Positions 32,802-41,434 of a stretch of DNA of 64,000 nucleotides are shown here, one piece after another (position 1 is the stretch's first letter; each line of letters begins with the position of its first letter). A program made the translations under genes and the position numbers. Source of the DNA: Candidatus Solirubrobacter pratensis. Lineage in GTDB: Bacteria; Actinomycetota; Thermoleophilia; Solirubrobacterales; Solirubrobacteraceae. The notes under the pieces are model-generated. The model made no database searches, was not told the DNA's origin, and saw only the letters and a list, made by a program, of their open reading frames with translations. The stretch covers positions 1 through 64,000 of the forward strand of contig NZ_AUEK01000009.1 of NCBI RefSeq assembly GCF_000425945.1, given 5' to 3'.

Positions 32802-33907
32802 CGCGGCAACACCGCCCGCACCGCGAAGCCGCGCCCTTCGCGCGGCCCGGCCTCGAGCGACCCGCCGTACAGCGCCGCGCGCTCTCGCATGCCGACCAGC
32901 CCGTGGCCGGATCCGGGAGGAGCGTGCCCGTTCCCGCGGGCGCCGTCGTCGATCACTTCGAGCACCAGGTCGCGACCGTACTGGACGGACACGGTCACGC
33001 GCGCTCCGGGCGCATGGCGCAGCGCGTTGGTGAGCGCCTCCTGGACGATCCGGTACGCGCTCATGTCGAGCCCGGGCGCCAGCTCGGCGGGCTCACCGGA
33101 CACCTCCAGCGAGGCGTCCAGCCCGGCGCCGCGCACCTGCTCGACCAGCTCGTCCACGCGCCGCAGCGACGGCTGCGGCGACAGCTCGGCGCCGGCATCG
33201 GCCTGGCGCAGGATCCCGAGCATCCGGTGCAGCTCGCCGACCGCCTGGCGGCCGAGTCCCTCGACGCCCTCGAGCACCTCGCGCTCGCGCGGGCGCTCGT
33301 CGCCGAGCAGCCGCCGCACGGCGCCGACCTGCAGCACCATCACCGACACGCTGTGCGCGACCGCGTCGTGCAGCTCGCGCGCGATCCTCGCGCGTTCCTC
33401 GGCGACGTGCTCCTCCGCCCGCACCGCGTGGACCTCCGCGGCGCGCCGGCCCGCCTCCTGCGCGTGGATGGCGCGGCCGCCGCCCCAGGCGAGCAGGTAG
33501 AAGCCGATCTGCGCCGCGCCCTGGGTCATCTGGTCGATCCGGCCCGAGCCGTAGTCGAGCGCCACGTAGACGACGGCGGCGCCGAGGCCGAGCAGCGCCG
33601 GGCGCGCGTGCAGCTGGTACCCGACGGTGAAGAGCAGGATCAGCTCGGCGAGGAACGGCGACAGCGGGTCGGTGTCGTACGTCGCGTCGTGCACGAGCGC
33701 CTGGACGGCGATCACGGCCAGCAGCGCGCCGATCGGCCGGCGGCGGCGCAGGAACACGGCGGTCGCGTTGACCAGCGCGGACGCGAGCCACTGGTTCGCG
33801 TCGTCGCGGATCAGTGCCTCGAAGACGCCGAGCAGCAGCAGTGCGGCGGCGATCGCGGCGTCGGTTCGCTGGGTGCGCTCCACGGTGCGGCCACGGTACC
33901 GGCGCAT
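32798..33907 (-). CDS. Sensor histidine kinase (NarL-type, HisKA_3)
   Basis: 369 aa. An N-terminal membrane domain of about five helices (roughly 15-145), then ARIARELHDAVAHSVSVMVLQ with the phosphorylated His, and an HATPase domain (QEALTNALRHA, VIDDGARGNGH, GHGLVGMRERAALYGG). ATG 33907 is chosen; an in-frame GTG at 33925 adds six residues. The signal is unknown, but the membrane domain suggests sensing at or in the membrane. Confidence 0.88.
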   Translation of the reverse strand: MRRYRGRTVERTQRTDAAIAAALLLLGVFEALIRDDANQWLASALVNATAVFLRRRRPIGALLAVIAVQALVHDATYDTDPLSPFLAELILLFTVGYQLHARPALLGLGAAVVYVALDYGSGRIDQMTQGAAQIGFYLLAWGGGRAIHAQEAGRRAAEVHAVRAEEHVAEERARIARELHDAVAHSVSVMVLQVGAVRRLLGDERPREREVLEGVEGLGRQAVGELHRMLGILRQADAGAELSPQPSLRRVDELVEQVRGAGLDASLEVSGEPAELAPGLDMSAYRIVQEALTNALRHAPGARVTVSVQYGRDLVLEVIDDGARGNGHAPPGSGHGLVGMRERAALYGGSLEAGPREGRGFAVRAVLPR

Positions 33908-34017
33908 CACGCGGCGCTCATCCACCGCGCGGGGGATCGTCGCGTCCGCCGCGCGGCGGAGCGCGAATCGCCGCCGCGGCCGATGACGAGCCGTGCGCGC
34001 GGACGTAGCTTCGCCTC

Positions 34018-34734
34018 ATGCTCTCCGATACCGACCGCTTCGCCCGCAGGGCGGCCGTCGTCGCCCTCGTGGGCGGCCCGCTCGTGACGCTCGCCGGCAT
34101 GCTCGCCACGCCGTGGGAGAAGGAGGCGACGACGGCCTCCTACCACGACGCGCTCGCCGCGCATCCTGACCAGGCTCAGGTCGCCGCGATCCTGCTGCAC
34201 CTCGGCTACCTGCTGCTGCTCCCGGCCGCGCTCGCGATGTTCCACCTCGCGCGCCGCGCGACGCCGCGCCTGACCCATGTCGGCGGCGTGCTCGCCCTGA
34301 TCGGCCTCGGCTCGCTGCCCGGACTGCTCGTGACCGACTTCTACGATCTCGCGCTGGCGCAGGGCCTGCCGCGCTCGCAGTCGGTCGCGATCTCGGACTC
34401 GGTCGGCGGCGCCGGGATGGTGGCGCTCGCGATCCCCGCGATCGGCGGCACGGTGCTCGGGCTGACGCTGCTCGGCGTCGCGACCTGGCGCGCCGGAATC
34501 GCGCGAGGCTGGGTCCCGTTCGCGATCTTCCTCGGCTGGTTCGCCCCGCTCGCGTCCGGCACCGGCCTGCTGCCGGCGGCCGCCGGCGCGACGCTGCTCG
34601 TCCTCGCGATCGGCTCGATCGGCCTGCGCGTCGCCCGCATGAGCGACGCCGAGTGGATCGCCGTCCCGGCCGCGCCGCGTCAGCGCACGCTGCGCGCGAA
34701 GTCGCCGAAGATCGCCTCAGAGAGCGCCGCCTGA
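34018..34734 (+). CDS. Hypothetical membrane protein
   Basis: 238 aa with about six membrane helices; no family certain (layout resembles DUF4386/DUF998-like proteins). TAGCTT lies 6 nt before the ATG and there is no ribosome site. The 3' end overlaps the convergent amidotransferase gene by 55 bp, and the shared region encodes the basic tail (QRTLRAKSPKIAS) here. Confidence 0.7.
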   Translation: MLSDTDRFARRAAVVALVGGPLVTLAGMLATPWEKEATTASYHDALAAHPDQAQVAAILLHLGYLLLLPAALAMFHLARRATPRLTHVGGVLALIGLGSLPGLLVTDFYDLALAQGLPRSQSVAISDSVGGAGMVALAIPAIGGTVLGLTLLGVATWRAGIARGWVPFAIFLGWFAPLASGTGLLPAAAGATLLVLAIGSIGLRVARMSDAEWIAVPAAPRQRTLRAKSPKIASESAA

Positions 34735-35321
34735 CCGGGGAGATGGCGGGCGTCCGCGGTGCGGGCGTCCGCCTCGGTCACGCCCGCCGGCGCGAGCACG
34801 TCGCCCCAGGCGGCGTACCAGCCCTCGAGTGCGGCGGCGTCGACCTCGGGATGGAACTGGACGCCGACGGCGCGCGCGACGCGGAAGGCCTCGCCGAAGC
34901 CGTCCGGCCGCGCCGACAGCTCGACGGCGCCCCGCGGCGGCTCGAAGCCGTCCTCGTTCCAGTGAAGGCCGTACGCGCCTTCCCACGCGCCGGTCAGCGG
35001 CACCCAGGCGACCAGCCGGCGCGGGCGCCGGACGACCCGGCCGCCGAGCGCGTGCGCCAGCACCTGCGCGCCCAGGCAGACGCCGAGCACCGGCACGTCG
35101 CGCGCCACCGCCTCGCGCAGCAGCGCCGCCTCGGCCTCGAGCCCGCCGCCCACCACGGACTCCTCGCCGCCGAGCGAGACGATCCCGTCGACGTCGTCCA
35201 GCGCGGGCAGCGTCCCGAAGTGCTCGACCAGCTCGACGTCGCGCAGCGCGTGCGCCGCGTGGCCGAGGAACGGCTGACGCAGATGGTGGATGACGGCGAC
35301 GACCGGGTAGTCCGATGGCAT
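34680..35321 (-). CDS. Class I glutamine amidotransferase-like protein
   Basis: 213 aa. Nucleophile Cys in LGVCLGAQVLAHALGG, His-Glu of the triad in GVQFHPEVD, and an early SLGGEES. Resembles stand-alone GMP-synthase-like amidotransferases (for example gamma-Glu-type or polyamine catabolic enzymes). ATG 35321 shares bases with the ATG of the divergent permease remnant (CATG). Confidence 0.85.
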   Translation of the reverse strand: MPSDYPVVAVIHHLRQPFLGHAAHALRDVELVEHFGTLPALDDVDGIVSLGGEESVVGGGLEAEAALLREAVARDVPVLGVCLGAQVLAHALGGRVVRRPRRLVAWVPLTGAWEGAYGLHWNEDGFEPPRGAVELSARPDGFGEAFRVARAVGVQFHPEVDAAALEGWYAAWGDVLAPAGVTEADARTADARHLPGQAALSEAIFGDFARSVR

Positions 35322-35890
35322 GGACGAGGACACGGGTGGGCTGCAGAGCGGCCTCAAGCGCCGCCACGTGATGATGATCTCGCTCGGCGGGGTGATCGGC
35401 GTGAACGCGATCGTCCTGACCGCCGTCCTCTCGTGCCTGAACGCTCCGGGCTCTACGTCGCCTCGCGGATGAACTTCGCGCTCGCCCGCCGGGGCGACGC
35501 GCCGCGGTGGATGGTCAAGCTCAACCGCCGCGGCGTGCCCGCGCGCGCGATCCTGATCGCGACCTCGATCGGCTTCGTGTCCGTGATCGCGGACGTCATC
35601 TCTCCGGACAAGGTCTTCCTCTTCCTGCTCTACTCGTCCGGCTCGGTCGCGCTGTTCGTCTACCTGGCGATCTGCGTCTCGCAGCTCGTCATGCGGCGCC
35701 GGCTGGAGCGCGAGGCGCCGGAGCGGCTCGAGGTGCGGATGTGGCTGTACCCGTACCTGACGTGGTTCGCGATCGCCGCGATCGTCGTGGTGATCGCGGC
35801 GATGGCGCTCGTCGACGACGTGCGTCCCCAGCTCGGGTGGGGGCTGGGGAGCGTCGCCGTCGTGCTGCTGGCCTACCGGCTGAAGGTCAG
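35320..35890 (+). pseudogene. Amino-acid permease (APC family), deleted and frameshifted
   Basis: The first 28 codons are a normal APC N-terminus (LQSGLKRRHVMMISLGGVIG), but they run straight into NAIVLTAVLSCLN, a motif from the eighth helix region, so about 230 residues are missing. The frame then breaks at 35450 (2 extra bases relative to SGLYVASRM) and stops at 35470. The other frame continues SGLYVASRMNFALARRGDAP and further helices to the usual C-terminus near 35890, where it meets grxD. No functional permease can be made. Confidence 0.85.
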
Positions 35891-36243
35891 AGCCGGTTCT
35901 CGATCTGAATCGGCGCCGGCTGCTCGACTCCGAGCACTTGGGCCAGCTCGCCCGACTCGTACATCTCGGTGACGATGTCGCAGCCGCCGACCAGCTGACC
36001 CTTCACGAACAGCTGGGGGATCGTCGGCCAGTTGGAGATGGCCGACAGCTCCTCCCGGATGCGCGGGTCGGGGAGGATGTCGACGGCGGCGAACGACGCC
36101 CCGAGGGAGTCGAGGGCCGCCACCGTGCGTGCCGAGAAGCCACAGCGGGGCTGCTCCGGCGTCCCCTTCATGAAGAGGATCACCTCGTGCTCGCCGATCG
36201 CGTCGGTGATGGCGTCGCGGATGGGGTTGCTGGTGTCGCTCAC
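35887..36243 (-). CDS. grxD: Monothiol glutaredoxin (Grx4/GrxD type)
   Basis: 118 aa. VILFMKGTPEQPRCGFS with Cys34 is the CGFS monothiol motif, plus WPTIPQLFVKG and GGCDIVTEMYESGEL for glutathione and cluster binding. These proteins carry [2Fe-2S] clusters and act with BolA. GTG start; only 2 bp lie between it and the bolA stop. Confidence 0.95.
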   Translation of the reverse strand: MSDTSNPIRDAITDAIGEHEVILFMKGTPEQPRCGFSARTVAALDSLGASFAAVDILPDPRIREELSAISNWPTIPQLFVKGQLVGGCDIVTEMYESGELAQVLGVEQPAPIQIENRL

Positions 36244-36245
36244 TA

Positions 36246-36473
36246 CTAGTCCGCCTTGGTGACGAGGGACAGGGCATGGATCGGACCGCCGATCTCGGGC
36301 CCGAACACCGCGTAGACGCGGCGGTGCTGCTCGATGCGGCTCAGACCGGCGAACTCCGGCGCGGTGACGGTCGCGCGGAAGTGGTCGCCGCCGCCGGTGA
36401 GGTCGGTGACGTCGGCCGTCGCACCGGGTATGGCAGCCTCGATGCGGTGCTTGAGATCGTCGGTCGATGGCAT
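36246..36473 (-). CDS. bolA: BolA-family protein
   Basis: 75 aa, standard length. GGGDHFRATVTAPEFAGLSRIEQHRRVYAVFG carries the conserved His region used with CGFS glutaredoxin to coordinate [2Fe-2S]. The ATG is 9 nt from TACGCT. Co-transcribed with grxD and divergent from the A-type carrier erpA. Confidence 0.93.
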   Translation of the reverse strand: MPSTDDLKHRIEAAIPGATADVTDLTGGGDHFRATVTAPEFAGLSRIEQHRRVYAVFGPEIGGPIHALSLVTKAD

Positions 36474-36482
36474 CAAGTTCCA

Positions 36483-36502
36483 AGCGTAGCGGCCGCTACA
36501 CT
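36483..36502. promoter_or_regulatory. Palindromic operator joining bolA and erpA promoters
   Basis: GTAGCGGCCGCTAC (36486-36499) is a perfect 14-bp palindrome. The minus-strand TACGCT (36488-36483, for bolA) overlaps its left arm and the plus-strand TACACT (36497-36502, for erpA) its right arm, so a bound protein would affect both operons. Confidence 0.6.
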
Positions 36503-36544
36503 TCGTAAAGCATTGCGCAGGAGCAATCCCGGGAGCATTCACAC

Positions 36545-36898
36545 GTGATCACCTTCACCGAAAAGGGCGCCGAGAAGGTCCAGGAGTTCCTCTCCTCGCA
36601 GAGCGCCGACATCCAGACCTCCGGGCTGCGCGTCGGCGTGCGCGGCGGCGGCTGCTCGGGCTTCCAGTATGCGCTGGCGTTCGACACGCAGCGCGACGGC
36701 GACGAGGTCTTCGAGGACCACGGGCTCCGCATCCTGGTGGACGGCCCGTCGCTGCCCTATGTCAAGGGCGCCGTCGTCGACTACGTCGAGGGCCTCCAGG
36801 GCGCCGGCTTCAAGGTCGACAACCCGAACGTCATCGCGGCCTGCGGCTGCGGCTCGTCGTTCCGCGTCGCTGACGAGGAAGAGGTCTCGGCAGTCTGA
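36545..36898 (+). CDS. erpA: A-type Fe-S carrier (ErpA/IscA/HesB family)
   Basis: 117 aa. GGGCSGFQY (Cys37) and AACGCGSSF (Cys100, Cys102) are the three cluster ligands. It delivers or assembles Fe-S clusters. GTG start with GGGAG 9-10 nt upstream. The stop overlaps the start of a 27-codon lipoprotein-like ORF (TGATG). Confidence 0.95.
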   Translation: MITFTEKGAEKVQEFLSSQSADIQTSGLRVGVRGGGCSGFQYALAFDTQRDGDEVFEDHGLRILVDGPSLPYVKGAVVDYVEGLQGAGFKVDNPNVIAACGCGSSFRVADEEEVSAV

Positions 36899-36981
36899 TG
36901 CGCCTGCGCCGCGCCTCCGGCGCGGCGCTGGTCGCTGCGACCTTGCTCGGAGGCTGCCGGCCCGGCGGCGCGAGCTCGTAG
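36898..36981 (+). CDS. 27-aa lipoprotein-like mini-ORF
   Basis: A basic start, a hydrophobic run (GAALVAATLLGG) and Cys20 in a lipobox LLGGC, then only RPGGASS before TAG. The ATG overlaps the erpA stop. This would be a nearly bare lipoprotein anchor, or the leftover start of a lost gene. It ends 13 bp before the glycosidase-like gene. Confidence 0.4.
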   Translation: MRLRRASGAALVAATLLGGCRPGGASS

Positions 36982-36994
36982 CCTCGGAGGGCCG

Positions 36995-38272
36995 ATGTCT
37001 CGCTTCGTCTGCGCCACATGCCTGGCGATGGTGGTCGTCGCGGTGATCGCCGCGCTCGCGCAGCGCGACGACGCCTCCGTGGCGGCGCCGACGCCCGCGG
37101 CCGCGACGCCGTCGCCGGCGGCGTCGCCCACGGCGACGCCTGCGGGGCCGCCCGCGGCCGGTCAGGGCCTGGCGATCGGCGTGACCGAGCCGAACCCCAA
37201 TCTGGTCGCGGCGCCGGCCGCGCGCGCCGTTCCTCCGCCGTGGTCGGGGTGGCGGGACGCGCTCGGGGCGATCCGGCCCGCGTACTACCGGCTCGTGATC
37301 GACTGGGCTTCGATCCAGCCGAGCCCGGGCGTGCCGGCGGACCTCTCGACGCCCAACGCGGGCTGCATGCGGGAGCTCTCGCCGTGCCTCGGCTGGGCGG
37401 GCGTGCGCGAGCAGTTGCGCGCGCTGGCATCGCGCCAGCGGGAGGGCGGCTGGCAGGGGCTGGTCGTGCTCACCGGCACCCCCGACTGGGCCGCCGCGCC
37501 GCCGTCCGGCTGCGAACGCGACGGCACCACGCCGCACTCGCGCCCGCCGCGTGCGGACGCCCTGTCCGCGTACCAGAAGCTCGTCGCCGACGTGCTCGCC
37601 GCCGCCGCCCAGGAGGGCGCGGACCTCCACTACTGGAGCGCCTGGAACGAGCCGAACCACCCGGCATTCGTCAGCCCGCAGCGCGGCGCCTGCGACAGCG
37701 ACAGCCCGACGGCCGCCGCCGCACCCTACGCCGACCTCGTCCGCGCGCTTCAGGCCGCGCTCTCCAGCGCCGGCGGCGACCACCAGATCGTCCTCGGCGA
37801 GACCGCCGGGCTCCTCAAGCCGACCGCGAGGACCAGCAGCGTGCAGGAGTTCATCGCCGCCCTGCCGCAGGACGTCGTGTGCGCCTCGACCGTGTGGTCC
37901 CAACACGGCTACATCGGCGGCCCCGATCCGGTCGGGCCGGTCGCCGACGCGCTGGCCGCGCGCGGCTGCCCGCAGCCGCACACGATCTGGATGACCGAGA
38001 CCGGCGTCGGCCCCGCGCCCTCGGACCTCTCAGGAGCGCGCGCGATCGCCGGCGAGCAGGAGGGCTGCCGCGAGCTCCATGACCGCCTCGTGACATGGTG
38101 GAACGACCCGCGCGTGACGGTCGTGTTCCAGTACACGTTCCGCCAGGACGACCGCTTCCCGACCGGCCTGATCACGACCGACCTCACCGCGGCCCGGCCG
38201 ACGCTGGCCGAATGGACCGCGTGGGGCGGCGCGCGCCGGCCCGCGGCGCCGCCCCCACAGCCCGCCTGCTGA
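36995..38272 (+). CDS. Secreted glycoside hydrolase-like protein (clan GH-A)
   Basis: 425 aa with a signal peptide or anchor (about 1-22) and a Pro/Ala/Thr linker to residue 55. The rest is TIM-barrel-like: RLVIDWASIQ, HYWSAWNEPNH with the acid/base Glu, and TIWMTETGVG with the likely nucleophile Glu, as in GH5/GH39-type clan A enzymes. CGGAGG 9 nt upstream of the ATG is a good ribosome site. Substrate unknown; the family assignment to a numbered GH is not secure. Confidence 0.78.
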   Translation: MSRFVCATCLAMVVVAVIAALAQRDDASVAAPTPAAATPSPAASPTATPAGPPAAGQGLAIGVTEPNPNLVAAPAARAVPPPWSGWRDALGAIRPAYYRLVIDWASIQPSPGVPADLSTPNAGCMRELSPCLGWAGVREQLRALASRQREGGWQGLVVLTGTPDWAAAPPSGCERDGTTPHSRPPRADALSAYQKLVADVLAAAAQEGADLHYWSAWNEPNHPAFVSPQRGACDSDSPTAAAAPYADLVRALQAALSSAGGDHQIVLGETAGLLKPTARTSSVQEFIAALPQDVVCASTVWSQHGYIGGPDPVGPVADALAARGCPQPHTIWMTETGVGPAPSDLSGARAIAGEQEGCRELHDRLVTWWNDPRVTVVFQYTFRQDDRFPTGLITTDLTAARPTLAEWTAWGGARRPAAPPPQPAC

Positions 38273-38330
38273 AGGGGTCAGACCCTGCGGTGCCTCGCGC
38301 GCGACCGTGACCGCGAGCGCGCCGAGGAGC

Positions 38331-39716
38331 CTACGTCCCGGCCTGCGCCAGCAGCCACAGCGCCAGCGACGTGAAGCCGACCATGATGCCGAGCATCCAG
38401 TACTGCGAGCGGACGGCCAGTCGCGCGTCGCCGTAGAGCGTCAGCGCGCGGTCGTGGGCGAGCGTGAGCGCCGCCACGTGCCCGATCACGACGAACGCCA
38501 CCTGCACGTACCAGGTGTCCTTCTGCGGGAAGATCGAGTAGTCGATCCCGGACGCGACGGTGCCGAACAGATCCCAGCCCTGGCCGAACGGATCGCTCGC
38601 CAGGTAGTTGATCGCCTGGCCCTCGAAGATCAGGAACGTGAAGTAGTGCGCGGCGACGTAGACGGCGGCGATCGGCAGCAGCGTGTGCGCGAAGCCCGCC
38701 TGGAGCCGCTCGACCGACAGGTCGCCGCCGACCGAGCGCGCGCCCTCGATGCCGAGCCGGTAGAAGCCCCCCACGATCGCGACGCCGAGGAACAGCCCGA
38801 GCGTCGACGCGATCTGCGACGCCGTCAGGGCGCTGAACGTGCCGTCCAGCGCATCCACGATGTCGGCGGAGAGGTTGCGCCACAGCGGGCCCTGGCTGAG
38901 CCCGTCGAACGTCACCGTCCCGATCATGACCGTGACGAAGGCCACGGTGCCCGCGGCGGGATCCAGGCGCGGCAGCCCCGCCAGCGGCGGTCGCACGCCG
39001 ACCACGCCGTCGCGCGTCTCGAACACCGACATGCGCGAGAACAGGTTGTAGTAGACCCCGAAGCCCTCGCCGCGGCGCGACCACGTCTCGACGCCGTAGA
39101 CGTATTGGGCGATCAGCGTCCCGGCGGTGTAGAGGAGCGCCGCGGTGACGAGCCGCGCGGGATGGTCGCCCCAGCCGGAGACGAGCTCGATCCACGTGAA
39201 CACGAGGATCACCGCCGCCGCCGGCCACCGCCCCAGCCGCTCCGGGTATGGCCGCTCCAGCGACGGCAGCACGCGACCGATCGCCCGCCAGGGGCTGAAG
39301 GCGCGGAAGACGTCGCCGAACAGGATCGAGAGGAACACCAGCCCGACCCAGAACGTGATCAGGATGAAGGTCGGCGCCCAGTTGTCCAGCGCCGTGCCGG
39401 AGCCGACGTAGCCGGCCGCGATCGTCACGACCAGCAGGAACACGCCGATCAGCCCGAAGGCAGCCTGTGCGGGCGCGCTCGCGATCAGCCGGCCGCCGGG
39501 CAGCGGGCGCCAGCGGTCATGTTCCAGCCGCGGCTGCGGCCAGAGCACGGCGAGCGCGAAGAACGAGATCACGAGCACGGCCGCCGCCGCCCACGCGAAC
39601 AGCCACTGGGGGATCGGCAGCGCCTCGCGCTGGACGAGCCCGTGCGCGTCCGCGGACGCGGGCAGCAGGACGAGCGCGGCGAGCGCCGCCGCGACTGCCC
39701 GCGTGGTCGGTCTCAC
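38331..39716 (-). CDS. Multi-pass membrane protein (often annotated fenitrothion hydrolase)
   Basis: 461 aa with a signal-like start (HGLVQREALPIPQWLFAW follows it) and about 10-11 membrane helices. The start and layout match actinobacterial proteins labelled fenitrothion hydrolase, a name not evidence of activity. RPPLAGLPRLDP and FPQKDTWYVQ are inter-helix loops. GTG start coupled (GTGA) to the thioredoxin-like lipoprotein, so the two are likely one unit. Confidence 0.7.
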   Translation of the reverse strand: MRPTTRAVAAALAALVLLPASADAHGLVQREALPIPQWLFAWAAAAVLVISFFALAVLWPQPRLEHDRWRPLPGGRLIASAPAQAAFGLIGVFLLVVTIAAGYVGSGTALDNWAPTFILITFWVGLVFLSILFGDVFRAFSPWRAIGRVLPSLERPYPERLGRWPAAAVILVFTWIELVSGWGDHPARLVTAALLYTAGTLIAQYVYGVETWSRRGEGFGVYYNLFSRMSVFETRDGVVGVRPPLAGLPRLDPAAGTVAFVTVMIGTVTFDGLSQGPLWRNLSADIVDALDGTFSALTASQIASTLGLFLGVAIVGGFYRLGIEGARSVGGDLSVERLQAGFAHTLLPIAAVYVAAHYFTFLIFEGQAINYLASDPFGQGWDLFGTVASGIDYSIFPQKDTWYVQVAFVVIGHVAALTLAHDRALTLYGDARLAVRSQYWMLGIMVGFTSLALWLLAQAGT

Positions 39717-40711
39717 AGCCCTGTCTTCACGGCATTCTCGAACGCACGCACCCCGATCGATCCCTCGAGGCGCGCCGTGATGATGCCCTGCTTGTTGACG
39801 ACGAACAGCCACGGCTCGGTCTGCAAGTGGAACTCCAGCAGCGGCTTGCGCAGGCCCTTCTGCGCGTTGTTGTCGACGTAGACCTCCTGGTGGATGAAGT
39901 CCATTCGGTCGCCGTAGGAGGACTTCATCTGCAGGGCGATGTCGGTCACCGGGCCGCACACGCGCGACTGGCACAGCTGCGGCGTCGAGAACAGCAGCGC
40001 GACGGGCTTCTTGCCGACGACGTCGGCGAAGTCGACCGCGTGCATGTCGCTCGGCGGCTGGCGGGTGTCGATCTTGGTCACGTCGCCCTTCGCGCTCGCC
40101 AGCGTGTCGGTGTGGACCTTCGGCGCCTTGGTGCCGACCTCGGGGATCGGGTCCGCGGACTTGGCGACGACGTCGACGGTGGCCGTCGCGCCGGTCAGCG
40201 CGCCGCCGGAGGTCTTGGTCGCCGACAGCACCGCGTACCGGCCGGACTTGCTGAACGGCACGTGGGCGCCGTAGACGGCGTAGAAGGGGTCGCTCGTGAG
40301 CGCGGCCTGCTTGGAGCGGTAGCGCTTCTCGGTCAGCAGCACGTCGGCCGGCGCGGTGAACGGGCCCTCGGCGGGCTTGTCGGGCGACGGCGCCACGTAG
40401 AGCGCCGTCTGGCCGTAGACCGGGACGCCGTCGTTGGCGATCACGCCGAACGCGATCCGGTTCTGGCCGACCGTGAAGACCGAGCTCGCCATGGCGAGCT
40501 GCGGACCCGCCTTGATCGTGTTGGCGAGCTGCTCGAGCGACTTGCCGGCGGCGGAGGGGAACTCGCCCTTGGCCGGCGCCGACGCGTTCTGGACCGCCGC
40601 GCGCACGCCGTTGTCGTCGGGTACCGACTGGACGGGGTCCGAGGACGCCTTGCTGCCGCCGCAGGCCGCGGCGAGAAACAGCGCGAGAGCGAGGACGAGA
40701 GCGCGTCGCAT
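39713..40711 (-). CDS. Lipoprotein with thioredoxin-like domain
   Basis: 332 aa. A lipobox AAACG near residue 17, a beta-rich middle (about 60-200), and a C-terminal thioredoxin-like domain: PVALLFSTPQLCQSRVCGPVTD with a CxxxxxC pair, and TEPWLFVVNKQGIITARLEG. The long Cys spacing is closer to SCO1/TlpA-type metal or redox proteins than to thioredoxin. Probably anchored outside the membrane with the adjacent membrane protein as partner. Confidence 0.78.
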   Translation of the reverse strand: MRRALVLALALFLAAACGGSKASSDPVQSVPDDNGVRAAVQNASAPAKGEFPSAAGKSLEQLANTIKAGPQLAMASSVFTVGQNRIAFGVIANDGVPVYGQTALYVAPSPDKPAEGPFTAPADVLLTEKRYRSKQAALTSDPFYAVYGAHVPFSKSGRYAVLSATKTSGGALTGATATVDVVAKSADPIPEVGTKAPKVHTDTLASAKGDVTKIDTRQPPSDMHAVDFADVVGKKPVALLFSTPQLCQSRVCGPVTDIALQMKSSYGDRMDFIHQEVYVDNNAQKGLRKPLLEFHLQTEPWLFVVNKQGIITARLEGSIGVRAFENAVKTGL

Positions 40712-40776
40712 GAACGCGCAAGGGTAATCGACGCGAGGCGAGACGGGCATGAAGAGGTCGCCGAGCCGAGATGGAA

Positions 40777-41358
40777 TCAGACAGGCTCGTTGTCCAGGCT
40801 CCGCCACAGGTACAGGCACGCGCGCGTGCGGTACGGCCGCCACGGCTCGGCGATCTCGGTCATCGCGGCGGCGTCGGGCGGCGTCTCGAGCCCGTAGGCG
40901 CGCATGATCGCGTTGCGGATCCCCGCGTCGCCGGTCGCGAGGATGTCCTCGCGGTGGAGCGTGAACATCAGGAACATGTGGGCCGTCCACTCGCCGATGC
41001 CCTTGACGGCGACGAGCTCGCGGATCGCCTCCGCGTCGTCGAGCTCGTGCAGCGCGTCGAGCTGGAGCTCGCCGTCGAGCACGTGCTCGGCGAGCGAACG
41101 CAGCGAGTTGACCTTCGCGCGCGAGAGACCGGCGGCGGTCTTGAGCTCGGCGGGATCGTCCTCGAGGATCTCGCGCGGGGTCGGCGGGCGCCCGCCGAAG
41201 CGCTCGATCAGGCGCCCGTAGATCGCGCGCGCCGCCTTGACGGAGAGCTGCTGGCCGGTGATCGAGCGCAGCAGCGCGCCGTAGACGTCGGCGGGCCGGC
41301 CCCTGGAGTCGTGCTCGAGCGGGAGCGGGCCGCCGAAGTCGCTGATGAGCCCGGCCAT
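40777..41358 (-). CDS. DNA-3-methyladenine glycosylase II (HhH-GPD, AlkA-like)
   Basis: 193 aa from ATG 41358. SITGQQLSVKAARAIYGRL, the helix-hairpin-helix LVAVKGIGEWTAHMFLMF and the catalytic Asp in ATGDAGIRNA are clear. It excises alkylated bases. Upstream codons in frame (DAHLSNDPV) look like the family N-terminus, so the real start may lie further upstream, but no ATG, GTG or TTG is present there. Confidence 0.88.
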   Translation of the reverse strand: MAGLISDFGGPLPLEHDSRGRPADVYGALLRSITGQQLSVKAARAIYGRLIERFGGRPPTPREILEDDPAELKTAAGLSRAKVNSLRSLAEHVLDGELQLDALHELDDAEAIRELVAVKGIGEWTAHMFLMFTLHREDILATGDAGIRNAIMRAYGLETPPDAAAMTEIAEPWRPYRTRACLYLWRSLDNEPV

Positions 41359-41434
41359 GACCGGGTCGTTGGAGAGATGGGCGTCGGGCGCGTGCAGGGT
41401 CGCCAGGGTAACGTCGCCCTGGCGGGCGAAACCC

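Noticed and set aside
36515..36545. Third copy of the hairpin leader (GGAGCAATCCCGGGAGCATT)
   Set aside because: Shares short words only; no matching stem and no alignment beyond about 9 bases.
38274..38287. REP-like GGGGTCAGACCC after the glycosidase gene
   Set aside because: Short arms, single copy; at most a weak terminator.
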